DNA from: an uncultured Veillonellaceae bacterium
GTDB lineage: Bacteria; Bacillota; Negativicutes; Veillonellales; Megasphaeraceae
Reading direction: 5' to 3'
DNA: 37,014 nucleotides
Assembly: GCA_900546795.1 (NCBI GenBank)
Contig: UREG01000008.1
Coordinates: forward strand, 1 to 37,014
Shown here: positions 23,609-31,230 of the stretch, in pieces
Position numbering within the stretch: the stretch's first letter is position 1
Layout: each line of letters opens with the position of its first letter
Made by a program: the position numbers and the translations under genes
Notes under the pieces: generated by a model
Told to the model about the DNA's origin: nothing
The model's database searches: none
Seen by the model: only the letters and a program-made list of their open reading frames with translations

Positions 23609-24466
23609 TTACTGAATAAACATCGTTCCCAGGCCTTCGTCCGTCAGCAGTTCGATCAAAAGCGCATGGGGAACCTCGCCGTTGATGATAAAGACTTTTT
23701 TCGCCCCCGCTTCGATCGCTTCCAGACAGCAGGCCACTTTCGGCAGCATACCGCCGGCAATGACGCCATTTTTCTCAAGCTCTCTGGCTTTTTCCGCCGT
23801 CAGCACCGGGATCAGCGACGCCGGGTCGTTCGGATCTGCCAGCACGCCGTCTACATTGGTCATGGCAACCATCGTTTCTGCCTGCAGCGCCCCTGCCAGC
23901 TGGGCAGCCACCGTATCGGCGTTGATATTATACGCCTGCCCCGTATCGTCAATCCCTACGGACGAGATAACCGGTATATAGCCGCTGTCCAGCACCGCGT
24001 CGATCAGCGCCGTGTCGATGTGTTCGATCTTACCGACAAATCCCAGGCTTTCGTCCTGCTGGCGAACTCGAATCATCGCTCCGTCTATGCCGCACAGACC
24101 GACCGCTTTTCCGCCAAGTTCCGTCAAAAGCGCCGCCAGATCTTTATTCACTTTCCCGGCCAGCACCATCTGCACCACGTCCATCGTCAGTCTGTCCGTT
24201 ACCCGAAGGCCGTTTTTAAACGACGACGGAATCTGCATCGCCGCCAGCGTCTGATTGATCGCCGGCCCGCCGCCATGAACGAGAATCACCTTTACTCCCA
24301 CCAGATGAAGAAGCAGCAGATCTTCCATGACCGACCGCTTCAACTCCCCGCTCGTCATGGCATTGCCGCCGTATTTTACCACTACGTATTTATTCGTATA
24401 TTCTTTGATATACGGCACGGCCTGCGTCAAAAGCGACGCCCGCACCGCATTGGATATCGTTTCCAT
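23609..24466 (-). CDS. argB: Acetylglutamate kinase ArgB
   Basis: A 285-residue amino-acid kinase that phosphorylates N-acetylglutamate, the second step of arginine synthesis. Recognisable motifs: VVVKYGGNAM near residue 27 (phosphate-binding Lys), ILVHGGGPAINQ near residue 60, NINADTVAAQLAGAL near residue 180, and IAGGMLPKVACCLEAIEAG near residue 235. The N-terminal helix, longer than in the E. coli type, is typical of arginine-inhibited hexameric enzymes, so feedback control is plausible. The start at 24466 has GAGGGGATT immediately upstream; the frame stays open to 24532, but that segment overlaps the argC end and has no RBS. Confidence 0.95.
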   Translation of the reverse strand: METISNAVRASLLTQAVPYIKEYTNKYVVVKYGGNAMTSGELKRSVMEDLLLLHLVGVKVILVHGGGPAINQTLAAMQIPSSFKNGLRVTDRLTMDVVQMVLAGKVNKDLAALLTELGGKAVGLCGIDGAMIRVRQQDESLGFVGKIEHIDTALIDAVLDSGYIPVISSVGIDDTGQAYNINADTVAAQLAGALQAETMVAMTNVDGVLADPNDPASLIPVLTAEKARELEKNGVIAGGMLPKVACCLEAIEAGAKKVFIINGEVPHALLIELLTDEGLGTMFIQ

Positions 24467-24491
24467 AATCCCCTCTCCCCTCAAACTGCGG

Positions 24492-25442
24492 TCACAAAAC
24501 GAGTCCCGTATCTTCCGGCAGGCCAAAGGCAATATTCATGCACTGCACCGCCGCGCCGGACGCGCCTTTTCCCAAATTGTCAAACACTGCATGAACGATA
24601 GTTCGTTCTTCATTGCCGCTTACATAGATCTGCATGCGGTCCGTTCCCGCCAAACGATTGGCAGGCAAAAATCCTTCGCAGATCTCCTCTGCCGCAAGAG
24701 GCATCACGTTTATCAGGCGCTGCCCTTCATAGTACGCCGCCAATGCCTCATAGATCTGCTCTGTCCCCAGATTCCCCGGCAGACAGCGGGTATGAAATCC
24801 GATGCTTACTTCCATTCCGCTGTAATACGGCGCCACTATAGGCAAGAATATGGGCGCTGCACCCAGTTGGCAGTGACGGACGATTTCTTTTAAATGTTTA
24901 TGCGTCTGCCCCAGGCCATATTGTCTGGGCGATGCCAGCGCTTCCGGCCGATCGGCCGCTTCATACTGGGCAATCATCTTTTTTCCGCCGCCGCTGTATC
25001 CGGTAAGCGAAGTAATCTGAAAAGGATAGTCTGCCGGAACGATGCCGGAACATACCAGCGGATATAAGATCGCGGCGGCTCCGCTGGCATGACAGCCGGG
25101 ATTGGCAATATACCGGCTCGCGGCAATCTGTTCCCGATAAGAAGGCGACAGCTCCGGAAAGCCATACGCCCACTCCGGCGCCGTCCGAAATGCCGCAGAC
25201 GCGTCAATGATTTTGCACGAAAGATCCGCCGCCGCTTCCACTACGTCCCGGGAAGCCTGATCCGGCAGGCAGAGAAAGAGCAGATCCGCCTGCTCGGCAG
25301 CCTTTCGGATTGCCTTCAGATCTTTTCTATCCTCTTTGGCGGTACAAACCAGCCGGATATCGTTTCGGTGCGCCAGCCGTTCATGAATCCGAAGCCCCGT
25401 CGTTCCCTCCTGACCCACGATGCATACGGTATGCTGCTTCAT
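24492..25442 (-). CDS. argC: N-acetyl-gamma-glutamyl-phosphate reductase ArgC (short, type 2)
   Basis: A 316-residue NADPH-dependent reductase making N-acetylglutamate semialdehyde. The N-terminal motif VGQEGTTGLRIHERL is the nucleotide-binding loop in the variant form of the short (type 2) ArgC. The catalytic Cys lies in NPGCHASGAA near residue 115, and SLTGYSGGGKKM near residue 145 is the second conserved block. The His of HKHLKEI and SIGFHTRCLPG complete the family pattern. The length fits type 2 rather than the roughly 345-residue type 1. It overlaps argF by ATGA (25439-25442). Confidence 0.93.
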   Translation of the reverse strand: MKQHTVCIVGQEGTTGLRIHERLAHRNDIRLVCTAKEDRKDLKAIRKAAEQADLLFLCLPDQASRDVVEAAADLSCKIIDASAAFRTAPEWAYGFPELSPSYREQIAASRYIANPGCHASGAAAILYPLVCSGIVPADYPFQITSLTGYSGGGKKMIAQYEAADRPEALASPRQYGLGQTHKHLKEIVRHCQLGAAPIFLPIVAPYYSGMEVSIGFHTRCLPGNLGTEQIYEALAAYYEGQRLINVMPLAAEEICEGFLPANRLAGTDRMQIYVSGNEERTIVHAVFDNLGKGASGAAVQCMNIAFGLPEDTGLVL

Positions 25443-26464
25443 GATTTTCCTCCCCCTATGGTTTCATATTCGCCAAACGTCGCTACCATGACCGCTTTGA
25501 TCGTATGCAGCCGGTTTTCCGCTTCCTGAAATGCCAGCGACGCCCTGCTTTCAAAGACTTCGTCGGTTACTTCTATGCCGTTCATGCCAAACCGTTCAAA
25601 AATATCTTTGCCGACCTGCGTATGGGTATCGTGAAATGCAGGCAGGCAGTGGCAAAATACCGTATCGGGGTTTCCCGTCATTGCCAGCATTTCTTTGGTA
25701 ATCTGATACGGTTTGAACTGGCGAATCCGCTCTGCCCACAACTCGTACGGATCGCCCATCGTAACCCATACGCCGGTATATATTACGTCCAGCCCTTTCA
25801 CGCCGCTTTCTGCATCGTCGGTTACGGTAATAGACGCACCGCTCTTTTTTGCTTCCTCTTTGCACGCCTCATAAAACGGGCCGGCCGGCCAGTATTCTTT
25901 GGGCCCGATCAGGCGAAAATCCATGCCCATTTTTACCGCCCCGCTCATCAGCGCCTGACACATATTCGACTGCCCATGCCCTACATATGCATACGAAAGG
26001 TCGGACAGCGGCTTTTTCACCTGTTCCTGCAGCGTCAGGAAATTGGCGAGCGTCTGCGTCGGGTGATCTGCGTCGGTCAATCCGTTCCATACCGGAACGC
26101 CGCTCCATTTTGCCAGCAATTCCGCATCTTCCTGAGCATAGCCGCGAAATTCAATGGCATCGAACATCGAGCCCAATACGCGGGCTGTATCCTTGAGCGA
26201 TTCCTTTTTATTCATCTGGCTGCCGGAAGGCCCCAAATACGTTGTATGCGCCCCCTGATCCGCCGCCCCGACTTCAAAGGCGCACCGCGTTCTGGTAGAA
26301 TCCTTTTCAAACACCAGGGCAAAATTCTTTCCTGCCAGCGTTTTCTTCTCTATCCCCGCTTTCTTATGCGCTTTCAGCGTCGCTGCCAACGACAGAAAAT
26401 ATTCTATCTCTTCTTTCGAATAGTCCAGCAGCGTCAAAAATGACCGATTCTGTATCCCTTTCAT
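25439..26464 (-). CDS. argF: Ornithine carbamoyltransferase ArgF
   Basis: A 341-residue transcarbamoylase forming citrulline from ornithine and carbamoyl phosphate. Conserved motifs are EKDSTRTRCAFE (carbamoyl-phosphate loop, residues 53-64), DADHPTQTLANF near residue 130, the SMG-type loop as VTMGDP near residue 240, and FCHCLPAFHDTHT near residue 270. The length and the absence of an agmatine-binding signature favour OTC over putrescine carbamoyltransferase. Operon context with argC, argB and argD indicates an anabolic role. The start at 26464 has AAGGATGAGGGGT upstream; ATGs at 26473 and 26503 are less well placed. A 38-codon ORF ends 16 nt upstream. Confidence 0.95.
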   Translation of the reverse strand: MKGIQNRSFLTLLDYSKEEIEYFLSLAATLKAHKKAGIEKKTLAGKNFALVFEKDSTRTRCAFEVGAADQGAHTTYLGPSGSQMNKKESLKDTARVLGSMFDAIEFRGYAQEDAELLAKWSGVPVWNGLTDADHPTQTLANFLTLQEQVKKPLSDLSYAYVGHGQSNMCQALMSGAVKMGMDFRLIGPKEYWPAGPFYEACKEEAKKSGASITVTDDAESGVKGLDVIYTGVWVTMGDPYELWAERIRQFKPYQITKEMLAMTGNPDTVFCHCLPAFHDTHTQVGKDIFERFGMNGIEVTDEVFESRASLAFQEAENRLHTIKAVMVATFGEYETIGGGKS

Positions 26465-26480
26465 ACCCCTCATCCTTTCT

Positions 26481-26597
26481 TTATTCTGCCTGTCCCCTGT
26501 CACAGGCGGTATTTTTTCTCATGCATAAAAACTCATCGTCGCCGTCCCGACACAGCTCGGTATCGTTCTGAAATTTTCCTGTATTCCATGCCTTCAT
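26481..26597 (-). CDS. Small 38-residue ORF leading the arginine operon
   Basis: An ORF below usual length cut-offs, between the mapped promoter (26658-26686) and argF. It starts with ATG behind GCGGAGAAAGGG, and its TAA lies 16 nt before the argF start. The peptide begins MKAWNTGKFQND and contains three Cys (positions 16, 25, 32), a central acidic DGDDEF, and three Arg codons of different types (CGG, AGA, AGG). It has no signal peptide or membrane helix. It may be a leader peptide whose translation affects argF, or a small metal-binding or redox protein. I do not recognise the family. Support is RBS, spacing and position only; conservation has not been tested. Confidence 0.45.
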   Translation of the reverse strand: MKAWNTGKFQNDTELCRDGDDEFLCMRKNTACDRGQAE

Positions 26598-26657
26598 CCC
26601 TTTCTCCGCAAAATTATTTATTCATATTTTCTGTATTTTTATTTTTGTTTGAGACGA

Positions 26658-26686
26658 ATTATAGCACTTCGTCACCAAAGAAGCAA
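26658..26686 (-). promoter_or_regulatory. Promoter of the arginine operon
   Basis: TTGCTT (26681-26686), 17-bp spacer, extended perfect -10 TGCTATAAT (26658-26663 plus the TGC) on the minus strand. The predicted start near 26651 leaves 54 nt before the small ORF and about 187 nt before argF. Confidence 0.75.
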
Positions 26687-26692
26687 TACTTT

Positions 26693-26710
26693 TTTGTCAT
26701 TTTATTCAAT
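26693..26710 (-). promoter_or_regulatory. ARG-box-like operator upstream of the argF promoter
   Basis: The minus strand reads ATTGAATAAAATGACAAA, which I count as 12 of 18 matches to the Bacillus ARG box CATGAATAAAAATTCAAG. It sits immediately upstream of the -35. An ArgR/AhrC-type repressor site is plausible but unproven; AT-rich context raises the chance of coincidence. Confidence 0.35.
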
Positions 26711-26723
26711 TTAAAAGAATATT

Positions 26724-26768
26724 TATAAAATCAAAAGCGGCTTTCCCCTATCATGGAGAAAGCCGCTT
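26724..26768 (-). terminator. Second hairpin terminator downstream of the glutaredoxin-like gene
   Basis: AAGCGGCTTTC and GAAAGCCGCTT form an 11-bp perfect stem with a 12-nt loop; the minus strand continues TTTTGATTTTA. It acts in tandem with the terminator at 26794-26828, insulating the arg promoter from the permease transcript. Confidence 0.7.
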
Positions 26769-26793
26769 CCTTTGCAGCCTATCGTTTCAGGTA

Positions 26794-26828
26794 TAAAAAA
26801 ACGGATACCTGCTGTCAGGTATCCGTTT
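26794..26828 (-). terminator. Intrinsic terminator of the permease/glutaredoxin-like unit
   Basis: A 13-bp stem AAACGGATACCTG/CAGGTATCCGTTT with a 4-nt loop, followed on the minus strand by a run of seven T. It lies 7 nt after the glutaredoxin-like stop. Confidence 0.88.
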
Positions 26829-26834
26829 CCATTA

Positions 26835-27098
26835 TTATTTTCGCAGCGCCCGCAGGCCTTCTTCTTCATCGACGGTAACTGTACCGTCCTCCAGAATAAA
26901 CATGGGAATGCCGATGGCATCGCCATCCAGCAGCTGGGCGCACAGCGCCGCATTGGTTTCCCGGCAGCGAAGGTAGAGCCGCAGGTTCTGCAAACTTTTT
27001 GTAATATCTTTATATACCGCCGTGCGCTGTTCCGCTTCCACGATTTCCAATACGCGGACGCAGTCTTTGCACAGCCGGCTTCCTAAAATTGTAATCAT
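26835..27098 (-). CDS. Glutaredoxin-like thioredoxin-fold protein
   Basis: An 87-residue protein with a thioredoxin/glutaredoxin fold. The N-terminal strand ITILGSRLCKDC carries a CxxC pair at residues 10 and 13. A cis-Pro-like IGIPMFILEDG near residue 63 is followed by a C-terminal helix. A further Cys pair (residues 45 and 53) is unusual for a glutaredoxin. The start lies 1 nt after the permease stop, with GGCAGAG inside the permease end as RBS, so it is co-expressed with the permease. A redox role is likely; the partner is unknown. Some annotations call such proteins glutaredoxin-related or 'thioredoxin domain'. Confidence 0.8.
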   Translation of the reverse strand: MITILGSRLCKDCVRVLEIVEAEQRTAVYKDITKSLQNLRLYLRCRETNAALCAQLLDGDAIGIPMFILEDGTVTVDEEEGLRALRK

Positions 27099-27099
27099 C

Positions 27100-28560
27100 T
27101 TATTTCTCTGCCTGCGTTATATGTTTTGGGCGGGAGAAATCCATCTCTTCATACGAAATCAGCTTCGTATGGTATTTCCATTTATAGCCCAGATATACAA
27201 TGAGAAATACCGGTATGCCGATGTATGCCACGCTGGCTCCGTACCAGTCGATTTCCGGCCCGGTAAATGCGGAATAGTTCTGTCCGGCCGTTACGATCAG
27301 GCAAAGGATCAATGCCAGAATCGGCCCCAGCGGGAAGAGTTCCGCCCGATACGGCAGTTCTTTCAAATCCCGGCCCTGCGCCATAAAGCCGTACCGGAAC
27401 CGGTAATGGCAGATCGCGATCCCGATCCAGGTGATGAATCCTGCCATGCCGCTGATATTGACGAGCCAGTTGTATGCCGTGCCTTCTCCGATAAGAGACG
27501 TCAAAAATGCAGCCAGTCCGAAAATGGCGGTAGCATACAAGGCATTCATGGGAACGCCCCGTTTATTCAGATTCATAAAGAATTTAGGCGCTTTGCCTTC
27601 TTCCGCCAGCGCATAGAGCATGCGGGTCGATACGTACAGCCCGGAGTTGCCCGCCGAAAGAACCGACGTCAGGATAACCGCATTCATAATCGATGCGGCT
27701 GCCGGAAACCCAAACCGGTCAAAGACCAAGGTGAATGGGCTGATGGAAATATTTTCCACACTGCTGTCCAGCAGATTCGGGTCTGTATAGGGAATCAAAA
27801 ATCCGATGACCGTAAACGCACCTAAATAAAACAGCAATATGCGCCAGAATATAGATTTGACCGCTTTCGGCACGTTTTTCTCCGGGTTTTCACTTTCACC
27901 GGCAGCAATGCCGATCATTTCCGTTCCCTGAAACGAGAAACCTGCTACCATGAAAATCGCCAGAATAGACGTAAATCCGCCGACAAACGGCGCGTCGCCT
28001 ACGGTCCAGTTGGAAAATCCCGGCGAAGGAGCCCCGATTCCCAGAATCAGCATGGCGCCGGCAAACAAAAATACCAGCACGGTAATAACTTTAATGCCGG
28101 CAAAGATAAATTCGCCTTCGCCAAACGACCGGGTGGAGTAGTAATTTAAACCAAATAACAATGCCAGAAATATACCGCTCCATATCCACGCCGGCGTATC
28201 CGGAAACCAATATTTCATAATGAGGGCGCCTGCCACCAATTCCGCGGCTACCGTAATCGCCCAGTTGAACCAATAGTTCCAGCCCAAGGCAAAGCCAAAC
28301 GCTTTATCTACATACCGATCCGCATACGTCTGAAACGATCCGCTGACCGGAAGGTAGGTCGCCATCTCTCCCAGGCTGGTCATCAGAAAATATACCATGA
28401 CGCCAATCATCATATAGGCCGCCAACGCACCGCCCGGACCAGCTGTGCTGACCGTTTCACCGCCTGCGACAAACAGGCCGGTCCCTATTGCACCGCCGAT
28501 TGCAATCATGTTCATATGTCTTGCTTTCAGGCTTCGATGCAGCTGCTGCTCTTCTTTCAT
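27100..28560 (-). CDS. Amino-acid permease of the APC superfamily (AAT family, LysP-like)
   Basis: A 486-residue permease with 12 predicted helices. The N-terminal cytosolic HRSLKARHMNMIAIGGAIGTG is the AAT-family signature (helix 1 substrate site GGAIGTGLF). Other family landmarks are GEMATYLPVSGSFQTYADR near residue 75, FSFQGTEMIGIAAGESENP near residue 220 and NSGLYVSTRMLYALAEEG near residue 305. The pattern is closest to lysine permease LysP, but histidine or arginine/ornithine transport cannot be excluded. I start at 28560: AAGGAGGAAT lies 11-12 nt upstream. An in-frame ATG at 28590 precedes that RBS. No lysine riboswitch is visible in the short intergenic region. Confidence 0.92.
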   Translation of the reverse strand: MKEEQQLHRSLKARHMNMIAIGGAIGTGLFVAGGETVSTAGPGGALAAYMMIGVMVYFLMTSLGEMATYLPVSGSFQTYADRYVDKAFGFALGWNYWFNWAITVAAELVAGALIMKYWFPDTPAWIWSGIFLALLFGLNYYSTRSFGEGEFIFAGIKVITVLVFLFAGAMLILGIGAPSPGFSNWTVGDAPFVGGFTSILAIFMVAGFSFQGTEMIGIAAGESENPEKNVPKAVKSIFWRILLFYLGAFTVIGFLIPYTDPNLLDSSVENISISPFTLVFDRFGFPAAASIMNAVILTSVLSAGNSGLYVSTRMLYALAEEGKAPKFFMNLNKRGVPMNALYATAIFGLAAFLTSLIGEGTAYNWLVNISGMAGFITWIGIAICHYRFRYGFMAQGRDLKELPYRAELFPLGPILALILCLIVTAGQNYSAFTGPEIDWYGASVAYIGIPVFLIVYLGYKWKYHTKLISYEEMDFSRPKHITQAEK

Positions 28561-28747
28561 CTTTGATAGATTCCTCCTTACCAAATTCACTATAGTATAA
28601 TTTTTATTTTACCATACAACTCTTTTAGATTCCTATATTTTTGATTACGATACGATATTTTTCGATAAATTATTTTTTTATTTTTCCCCATTTAGTATAA
28701 TCATACTGTATAATTTAAATTCAACGATAAGAAAGGTTTTCCCCATC
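28561..28747. promoter_or_regulatory. Divergent promoter region between the permease and the HAD phosphatase
   Basis: 187 bp, very AT-rich. The plus strand has two TATAAT boxes, one within the small palindrome AGTAT-AATC-ATACT and one 12 nt further on, then AGAAAGG as RBS. The minus strand has TTGTAT with TATAGT at 19 bp. Exact promoters cannot be fixed by eye. Confidence 0.45.
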
Positions 28748-29527
28748 ATGCTATCCTCTATTTCCGCCGTCATTACTGATCTGGACGGCACGCTTCTAAA
28801 CGAAAACCGCGCCCTGTCGCCTTATACCGTCTCCGTCCTTTCCCGCTGCCGCAGGCAGGGGATCCTCGTCTGGATTGCCACGGCCCGGCCGCTTCGCATC
28901 GTTCGGGAATGGCTGCCGGAGCTGGTGTACGACGCGATAGCCGTCCATAACGGAGCCCGCGTCTATGCCGGCGGACGCTGCATTGCCCGCCGGCAGATGC
29001 CTGCCGCCGCGTGGAAAGAAACCGTCAGCCGCCTTCAGGCGTATCAGCCGCAGCCGGATATTGCCGTAGAAATAGAGGAAACGCTCTATGCCAATTACGA
29101 TGTAGCTTCGCTTTGGCCTTCGGTTTCCTATCACCCGTTCACGGATACGGATTCCCTGCCGGACTGCCCAGCAGATAAACTGCTCGTCTTGTCTTCTGCC
29201 CTTACGGATATGGAACGGTACCGCCCGGCACTTGCCCCGGACTGTCATATGCAGCTTTCCGAACGGACTGCCGCAATGATTATGCACACCGGCGCGTCCA
29301 AAGCCAACGCCATTGCCGCCTGCTGCCGCTTCTACGGCATCCGCCCCGAGCAGACGGCAGCGTTCGGCGATGACTACAACGATATTGCCATGCTGCAAAA
29401 CGCAGGAATCGGCATCGCCGTATCGAACGGCGAAGAAGAAGTCAAACAAGCGGCGGATCTTCTCATCGGCTCCAATCAAGAAGACAGCGTCGCCCGCTGG
29501 ATTGAAACCCATCTGCTGCGCGGCTGA
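28748..29527 (+). CDS. Cof-type HAD-superfamily IIB phosphatase
   Basis: A 259-residue cytosolic phosphatase. Motif I ITDLDGTLLNEN carries the nucleophile and acid/base Asp (residues 11 and 13). Motif II is WIATARPLRIV, and the motif III Lys is in GASKANAI. Motif IV FGDDYNDIAMLQNAGIGIAVSNG is followed by VKQAADLL, as in the Cof/YidA subfamily. The C2B cap lies between motifs II and III. The substrate is probably a sugar or nucleotide phosphate and cannot be fixed. The start has AAGAAAGG at good distance. A terminator follows, so the gene is monocistronic. Confidence 0.93.
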   Translation: MLSSISAVITDLDGTLLNENRALSPYTVSVLSRCRRQGILVWIATARPLRIVREWLPELVYDAIAVHNGARVYAGGRCIARRQMPAAAWKETVSRLQAYQPQPDIAVEIEETLYANYDVASLWPSVSYHPFTDTDSLPDCPADKLLVLSSALTDMERYRPALAPDCHMQLSERTAAMIMHTGASKANAIAACCRFYGIRPEQTAAFGDDYNDIAMLQNAGIGIAVSNGEEEVKQAADLLIGSNQEDSVARWIETHLLRG

Positions 29528-29546
29528 TACGCTGCCTAACCGATGC

Positions 29547-29575
29547 TGCCGCCCCATAGGGGCGGTATTTTTATT
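29547..29575 (+). terminator. Intrinsic terminator after the HAD phosphatase gene
   Basis: CCGCCCC-ATA-GGGGCGG, a 7-bp GC stem followed by TATTTTTATTT, about 20 nt after the stop codon. Confidence 0.85.
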
Positions 29576-29732
29576 TCTCTTTTTGCCCTTCATGCCAACA
29601 ACAGCGCCGCCAGTTTTAAGCCCTGCCCTCCGTGAAGGGTGCGGTGCAGGCAGACAACCGCAGCATCTTTGTTGTCAACGTTCAGTCCACGCAGTTCGAT
29701 TCTTCATTATCCAACAGCACAAAACCAGCTTT

Positions 29733-30193
29733 TTATTTTCCTTCTTCATCATGCCATGGTATGTATTTTCCGTGATTCACCATTCCATCTTTATCTGCAT
29801 ATGTGATGTCCACATGATCATTGGCATGTTCCAATAAGTCTCGCAAACTCACCTTATCAGAACCTGTAGTTGTTGCTAGTCGATACTCAGTTGTCCCCAC
29901 TAAGGGAGCTTCGACTTCGGCGTGCTTTTCGGCGGCAGCCACGGGTTCTTTTTTAGCTCGTTCAAGCCGCGCAAGAAAACACCCGCTTCACCTCCGGCAA
30001 CAGCTCTTTCCATCTGCTGCACCTTTGCCCCCAAAGCCAGCCGGATTTTTTCCTGCTGTCCCCGCCTCATCGGGTTCTTTTTGCCGTGATCTTTTTCCGC
30101 CAGAATCCTGTCTATGTTTTTCCCCGCAGACTCTCCTTCCCTGCCGATCAAATTTTTATACCGCTTGTTCTGGCGCAGCAGTCTTTCCTGCAC
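29733..30193 (-). pseudogene. Frameshifted gene fragment of unknown function
   Basis: The 5' part is one open frame (from about 30193, start uncertain), with charged segments such as QNKRYKNLIGREGES and RILAEKDHGKKNP and ending GGEAGVFL. The sensible continuation, ARLERAKKEP then EAPLVGTTEYRLATTTG and ending IPWHDEEGK, lies in another frame and stops at 29733. Adding one base near 29965-29975 joins them into a 153-residue sequence. No RBS or clear start is visible, and the fragment begins just after the aldo/keto reductase terminator. The 5' half is GC-rich; the 3' half is AT-richer with codons unlike its neighbours. It looks like the 3' remnant of a larger, probably acquired, gene. I do not recognise the family. 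Confidence 0.5.
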
Positions 30194-30205
30194 TATAATA
30201 GATAA

Positions 30206-30235
30206 TTTAAAAATCCCAGCTTTAAAAATCCCAGC
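30206..30235. repeat. Perfect tandem duplication of a 15-bp unit
   Basis: TTTAAAAATCCCAGC occurs twice in immediate succession on the plus strand. It lies between the aldo/keto reductase terminator and the gene fragment and looks like a recent slippage duplication. Confidence 0.9.
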
Positions 30236-30269
30236 TGCTTCATTTAAAGCAAGAGTATTTCTGCCAATT

Positions 30270-30300
30270 AAAAAACGCGCGTACGGTTTGTACGCGCGTT
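30270..30300 (-). terminator. Intrinsic terminator of the aldo/keto reductase gene
   Basis: AACGCGCGTAC and GTACGCGCGTT form a perfect 11-bp stem with a 5-nt loop, followed on the minus strand by TTTTAATT. It begins a few bases after the reductase stop codon. Confidence 0.88.
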
Positions 30301-30305
30301 CACTT

Positions 30306-31127
30306 TTAGTAATCAAAGGTTTTCGGATCCCAGCTCGAACCCAGATCCTGATTGCAGGCCGAGATGGCCGCCATGTCTTCTTCTGCCAGCTCGAAATCAA
30401 AAATATTGCTGTTTTCCGCTATTCTTCCCGGATTGGACGATTTGGGAATCACCGCCACCTGCTGCTGCACATTCCAGCGCAGGACGATCTGAGCCGGCGT
30501 TTTGCCATATTTTTCCGCCAGCGCCGCAAACAGCGGTTCCTGCAGTTTTCCCCGCATCAGCGGCGACCAGGCTTCTACCGCAATGCCGTTTTCCTGCGCA
30601 TAGGCCGTCAGTTTTTCTTCCGTATGGAACGGATGCCGTTCGATTTGCAGGATCATCGGCAGCGGCAAGCCCGCTTCTTTCAGCCATTCCATATGATAGA
30701 TCTCAAAGTTGCTGCCGCCAAACGCTCGAATCGTGCCTTCTTCATACAATTCCATAAATGTTTTCCAGCAGGCGATCAGCCGTTCTTTTTTCTGTCCCGG
30801 CCAGTGTACGAGAAGCGCATCCGCATAGGAAGTGCCCAGTTTCGCCAGGCTTTCTTCCAGCGAGGTACGCACCTTTTCCGGACTCATATGATCCATATGG
30901 ATCTTCGTCGTCAAAAAATATTCCTCTCTTTTAATGCCGTTTGCCTGAAACGCACGGCCCAGCAATTCTTCATTTTCATACATCTGCGCCGTATCAAAAG
31001 ACCGATATCCCGCATCCCAGGCAGCGCGGATTGCCTGCGTCATCTGTCCCTGCTCTTTGATCAGATATACACCAAACCCCAGCAGCGGGAGCGTCCGCCC
31101 ATTTCGTAATACCAATGTGTTTTCCAT
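30306..31127 (-). CDS. Aldo/keto reductase (AKR family)
   Basis: A 273-residue NAD(P)H-dependent oxidoreductase with an (alpha/beta)8 barrel. The catalytic tetrad is intact: Asp45 (SFDTAQMY), Tyr50, Lys75 (LTTKIH) and His108 (LLVHWPG). The cofactor-binding segment VIPKSSNPGRIAEN lies near residue 230, as in AKR5-type 2,5-diketo-D-gluconate reductase relatives. The substrate cannot be told. The start has GAGGGGGAATTCTT upstream. It sits 103 bp downstream of the threonine aldolase gene on the same strand and may be co-transcribed with it or use a promoter in the gap (TATAT-rich). Confidence 0.93.
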   Translation of the reverse strand: MENTLVLRNGRTLPLLGFGVYLIKEQGQMTQAIRAAWDAGYRSFDTAQMYENEELLGRAFQANGIKREEYFLTTKIHMDHMSPEKVRTSLEESLAKLGTSYADALLVHWPGQKKERLIACWKTFMELYEEGTIRAFGGSNFEIYHMEWLKEAGLPLPMILQIERHPFHTEEKLTAYAQENGIAVEAWSPLMRGKLQEPLFAALAEKYGKTPAQIVLRWNVQQQVAVIPKSSNPGRIAENSNIFDFELAEEDMAAISACNQDLGSSWDPKTFDY

Positions 31128-31230
31128 AAGAATTCCCCCTCTTTGTTCTTATTGCATACCGCGATATAGGATATAGTTCTCTTTTTATCGCTCATTTCCT
31201 GTTCGCCTTGGCTTGCCGGCTAAAAAATCA

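Noticed and set aside
26465..26650. T-box or other arginine riboswitch in the argF leader
   Set aside because: No AGGGTGG T-box core or specifier stem is recognisable, and the leader is better explained by the small ORF.
29900..30400. 166-codon minus-strand frame taken as an intact gene from 30400
   Set aside because: Its first third overlaps the end of the aldo/keto reductase gene and crosses that gene's terminator, and its 3' end runs out of the sensible frame near 29970. It is treated as a frameshifted fragment.
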